From Oscheius tipulae (Eukaryota; Nematoda; Chromadorea; Rhabditida; Rhabditidae), in assembly GCA_037178975.1 (NCBI GenBank), contig JASJZH010000002.1:6313501-6377500 (forward strand): DNA of 64,000 nucleotides. Direction: 5' to 3'. Positions 62,634 through 64,000 of the stretch are shown here, piece after piece. The position numbers and the translations under genes were made by a program. Position 1 is the stretch's first letter. Every line of letters starts with the position of its first letter. The notes beneath the pieces are model-generated. The model was not told the origin of the DNA. It saw nothing but the letters and a program-made list of their open reading frames with translations, and did not search any database.

Positions 62634-63208
62634 CTATGTTGTCGAGGTAGAAGGTCCAGGCTGTTGCTCTTCCAGGAGAATCCCGTCTTCCAGTGAGAGG
62701 CCTTCTTCCAGAATCGTCAGTCTGGCTGTCTGAAAAGAATGCATTAGTCGCTGGTCATGGGAAAGGGGAGAATGACTCTCTCTCTCCCTCTCTTTTGAGA
62801 GATTGGACAGGAAGAGTGGCCCGGGACAGGTGGAAGGAAGACGTAAACATGAGGGAGGGCAAGTCATATGACGTTTTGAAACAAAGACCGAGTAGGTTTG
62901 GATGCAACCTTACTTCATGAATGTTGGACATTGCTGCAGCCTGTCCAACCAGAAACGCTGACGGTTTATGGGCTAGAGCTAGTGTGGCAGCGTGCATCTT
63001 CGCTTCAGCCTGAAAGACAAAAGTACAGTCACTGTCTTTCTCTCTATCAACCCACCATTTTGATCTTGTTGTTCCGGTCGGATCCGATGCATCGACCAAT
63101 AATATAATCGCGGAAGAGCTGAAAATGGGTCTCTGTTTGTTTTTGGTTAAAAAGATGCGACACCCGATATCTTACGAGGCATTCTGAGCGCTCCCAAGGG
63201 AGCGACAT
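62634..63208 (-). CDS. Small four-exon protein of unknown function
   Basis: Exons 63208-63176, 63118-63056, 63009-62914 and 62729-62634 join with three phase-0 introns into a 95-residue protein. The blocks are MSLPWERSECL, LFRDYIIGRCIGSDRNNKIK, AEAKMHAATLALAHKPSAFL with VGQAAAMSNIHE, and TARLTILEEGLSLEDGILLE, ending EEQQPGPSTSTT. Exact splice sites and a constant frame argue for a real gene. The middle is Ala-rich and possibly membrane- or helix-forming; I recognise no family. An upstream frame (ATG 63379, MSSLETQVIAVSFDPENQKP) is in the same frame but stops at a TGA 12 nt before this ATG. An 87 nt intron (GTCCCG...GATTAG) could join them and make a longer protein. Confidence 0.55.
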
Positions 63209-63399
63209 GGCTAATCAGAGCCTCGACAGACGTAATTCCGGACCAAAAGTGCTGTCCCATTTGTCTCCATCGATGCTCCCTACGGGACCACTAAGGCAAT
63301 TAGCCGTCATATCGTTTATGGGCTTCTGATTTTCGGGGTCAAAGGACACAGCTATTACTTGGGTTTCTAAGCTACTCATGGGTAGGTTTCATTTTGAAG

Positions 63400-64000
63400 T
63401 TACTAAGATCCTAGTCAGAACTTACACAAGAAGTCGAGAAGAGCTTGCAACCTTACAGCAACTGCTATTGCTCGACCAAAAAGGCTAGGAGTTTGATCAC
63501 AAAGATCCTATCTGATCAGAGGAGTGAGGAGTGATAGCACAAGGAACAGAATAGTTTCTGCAGTGTGTAGGCTAGTATTACCTCGCTTACGAGTTCCTAG
63601 GGAGGCTAGGTAACCGGTCAAACAAAAAAATAGCCAGGTTCGAGGCCCTTGAACCGAAATCAGGGAATGCTAACACGAATATCAGGCTCTTAATATCACT
63701 ACATCGCCTCAGCGACAGAGAGAATGGTACAAAGCACTAAAATCATGGTCACGTAAAGCTCAAGCTCTAAGACGCAGTTAATGAGTCTTCTAGGATCTAC
63801 AGAACTCGTACACTGAAGCCAGGGGGAGGGTTATATACAACTTTCTGTGTCCAGAAAGTAAGAGGTCCCACCACAATAACAAGCATATGTTTCTTCAGAG
63901 AATATTGATCCTGAAGAGAGCTCAGAGTCTAATAGATTTAATGATAACTGGGGTGACTTACAAGATCAAGAGACACGTAGTAGGAACACCATTGGGACAA
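63400..64000. other. Right edge, nothing recognised
   Basis: A decayed B-box-like GGTTCGAGGCCC lies near 63635. No gene is seen to the window end. Confidence 0.4.

Overview
The window looks like nuclear DNA of a nematode, probably chromadorean. The evidence is a pepsin-inhibitor-3 (aspin) type gene, a family known almost only from nematodes; core histones close to Caenorhabditis ones, including the nematode Cys at mature position 73 of H4; many 38-60 nt introns ending in TTTCAG or a close variant; and same-strand gene pairs with short gaps that resemble operons. Genes are compact and AATAAA signals often touch or overlap stop codons. The species cannot be named from this window. Names rest on recalled family features, because no search was run.

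Layout. 0.1-0.76 kb (+): 3' end of a UTP20-like ribosome biogenesis gene. 1.2-2.0 kb (-): two-repeat pepsin-inhibitor-3-like secreted protein. 3.6-12.9 kb (-): CHERP-like splicing factor followed 128 bp downstream by EMC1, a possible operon. 13.6-14.3 kb (-): EXPERA-like membrane protein. 17.1-28.8 kb (-): three tandem TTC38-like genes, then a divergent SLC6-like transporter. A small secreted-protein ORF lies on the opposite strand inside an intron of the middle TTC38 copy. 30.5-33.7 kb: a two-domain CS-alpha-beta defensin-like gene (+) convergent with a Ly6/uPAR-like GPI-anchored protein gene (-). 33.7-46.5 kb is gene-poor: a perfect 38-unit hexamer array, small ORFs, dispersed palindromic repeats and a perfect-looking hairpin. 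46.6-47.2 kb (-): a frameshifted pseudogene. 47.3-55.7 kb (-): two tandem trefoil plus GH31 alpha-glucosidases. 56.7-61.6 kb (-): a histone quartet H4, H2A, H2B, H3, each with a histone 3' stem-loop and a shared promoter layout. 62.6-63.2 kb (-): a small four-exon gene of unknown function.

Two layers run through the window beyond the genes. The first is a family of tRNA-derived, SINE-like elements with A-box, B-box and an anticodon arm like tRNA-Arg(ACG), with a shared 3' tail. Most copies sit in introns, and one insertion occupies the same intron in both GH31 paralogs. The second is a set of short dispersed repeats, plus a GACAGAGA/TCTCTGTC hexamer-type sequence scattered through introns and spacers.

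The most interesting items are the double CS-alpha-beta defensin candidate, the SINE-like tRNA-Arg family, and the four-part promoter code shared by the histone genes (TATA, CCACGCCC, E2F-like site, GACCTRG/AGGTCA motif).
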